This document shows positions 6,563 to 7,186 of a DNA stretch of 7,186 nucleotides, in pieces. A program made the position numbers and the translations under genes. Location of the stretch: NCBI GenBank assembly GCA_025935275.1, contig JAICVP010000106.1, positions 1 through 7,186 of the forward strand, read 5' to 3'. The notes below the pieces were generated by a model. That model saw only the letters and a list, made by a program, of their open reading frames with translations, made no database searches and was not told the DNA's origin. Within the stretch, counting starts at the first letter, position 1. The number at the start of each line of letters is the position of its first letter. The DNA is from Thermoleophilia bacterium (GTDB lineage: Bacteria; Actinomycetota; Thermoleophilia; Gaiellales; Gaiellaceae).

Positions 6563-7186
6563 ATGGCACGACCGACTCTCCCCCGCATCCGGCGTGGACG
6601 GGCCCGCGGCGACGCGGGTCAGGTCGACGAGCGCACCGAGCCTCGGATCGCCGAGCTCTCCGCTAACGGGCTCACCTGGATCCACATCAACGAGCCGGGA
6701 CCCCTCGAGGCCGCGGTGCTCGCCGAGCGTTTCGGCTTCCATGAGCTCGACATCGAGGATGTGCTCTCGAAGCGGCAGCGGCCGAAGATCGACGAGTACC
6801 CCGAGTACCTCTTCATCGTTCTCCACTTCCCGATCTACGACAAGGCGGTCCAGCGGCTGAACGCTGCCGAGCTCGACGTCTTCCTCGGGCAGGACTTCCT
6901 CATCACGCTCGCCAACGTCGAGCTCCTCCCCGTCACCTACCTCTTCCGCCGCTGCGAGGAGGACGCGGAGCTCCGCGACGAGCTCTTCTCGAAGGCCTCG
7001 GGCTACCTGCTCTACCACGTGCTCGACGACCTCTTCGACTACTGCTTCCCGATCCTGGACAAGGTCGGGCACAAGCTCGACGCCATTGAGGACCAGCTCG
7101 AGGAGCGGCGCAGCGAAGAGATCGTGCGCGACATCTCCGACGCGAAGCAGGAGATCATCGCCTACCGGAAGATCATCAAGCCCGAG
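6563..7186 (+). CDS. corA: CorA-family magnesium/cobalt transporter, N-terminal 208 codons (cut by window edge)
   Basis: The frame starting at ATG 6563 is open to the window edge and encodes MARPTLPRIRRGRARGDAGQ onward. It shows the CorA cytoplasmic domain: LTWIHINEPG (37-46), FHELDIEDVLSKRQRPKIDE (59-78), YLFIVLHFP (82-90), LDVFLGQDFLITLANVE (104-120) and a long charged helix DKVGHKLDAIEDQLEERRSE (166-185). CorA proteins are homopentameric inner-membrane channels carrying Mg2+ (also Co2+ or Ni2+). The cytoplasmic funnel senses Mg2+, and a C-terminal pair of membrane helices carries the GMN signature. Those helices and the GMN motif lie beyond the window, so completeness cannot be judged. This is the only plausible ATG in frame before the conserved domain. 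No clear Shine-Dalgarno precedes it, and the first 30 residues are a basic, poorly conserved extension. The gene is divergent from the cyclase gene with 126 bp between start codons. Confidence 0.9.
   Translation, partial: MARPTLPRIRRGRARGDAGQVDERTEPRIAELSANGLTWIHINEPGPLEAAVLAERFGFHELDIEDVLSKRQRPKIDEYPEYLFIVLHFPIYDKAVQRLNAAELDVFLGQDFLITLANVELLPVTYLFRRCEEDAELRDELFSKASGYLLYHVLDDLFDYCFPILDKVGHKLDAIEDQLEERRSEEIVRDISDAKQEIIAYRKIIKPE

Noticed and set aside
6535..6666. A 43-codon ORF (starting MQLDDPFSTDG) overlapping the start of corA, considered as a regulatory leader peptide
   Set aside because: Leader ORFs regulate some Mg2+ transporter genes, but this one has no Shine-Dalgarno, runs into the corA coding region in another frame, and has no distinctive codon run. 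Chance is the simpler explanation.
6794..6808. Two further GAGTAC hexamers within corA
   Set aside because: They are Glu-Tyr codon pairs (GAG TAC) of the conserved DEYPEYL segment, and they do not match the full 8-mer of the intergenic repeat.
6554..7072. Minus-strand 172-codon frame opposite corA
   Set aside because: It is the antisense of the conserved CorA N-terminal domain; the Glu/Val/Leu-rich translation is a codon-bias shadow.

Overview
This GC-rich (G/C-dominated third codon positions), gene-dense window uses GTG starts freely. It carries a GTG-started, zinc-ribbon class III cyclase/AAA ATPase/TPR giant and a secreted DUF11-like protein. That mix suggests a soil-type actinobacterium, perhaps Thermoleophilia (Gaiellales/Solirubrobacterales). 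The lineage is an inference from gene content; no rRNA or phylogenetic marker is present.

Left part (1-2099, minus strand): a compact three-gene operon read right to left. It starts with an enolase-superfamily dipeptide epimerase / N-acyl-Glu racemase-like enzyme (1074-2099), followed by a DUF1611 P-loop protein (77-1099, overlapping it by 26 bp). Last, 8 bp downstream, come the first 23 codons of an M29-type aminopeptidase (1-68, continuing off the window). Together they look like a route for D-glutamate or D-Glu-containing dipeptides, i.e. peptidoglycan turnover products: epimerise, modify, hydrolyse.

Middle (2100-3266): a short divergent promoter region with a nearly symmetric -10 element leads right into a tRNA-Arg(CCG) gene (2122-2194). 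A secreted, cysteine-rich protein with a DUF11-like beta domain (2286-3266) follows. It is convergent with the next gene and overlaps it by 13 bp.

Right part (3254-7186): a 1060-aa signalling protein on the minus strand (zinc ribbon, class III nucleotidyl cyclase, AAA/STAND-like ATPase, TPR-like tail). It is divergent from the N-terminal 208 codons of a CorA-family Mg2+/Co2+ transporter on the plus strand. The 126-bp gap between them holds a perfect 8-bp inverted repeat that overlaps the best -10 box for corA, and a third copy of the same 8-mer just upstream of the cyclase start. This is a candidate shared operator.

I see no mobile element, CRISPR array or phage gene. No non-coding stretch exceeds 300 bases. 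The most interesting points are the candidate operator, the unresolved substrate of the epimerase/DUF1611/M29 operon, and the divergent -10 symmetry with a possibly leaderless epimerase mRNA. I did not find a clearly new multi-gene system.
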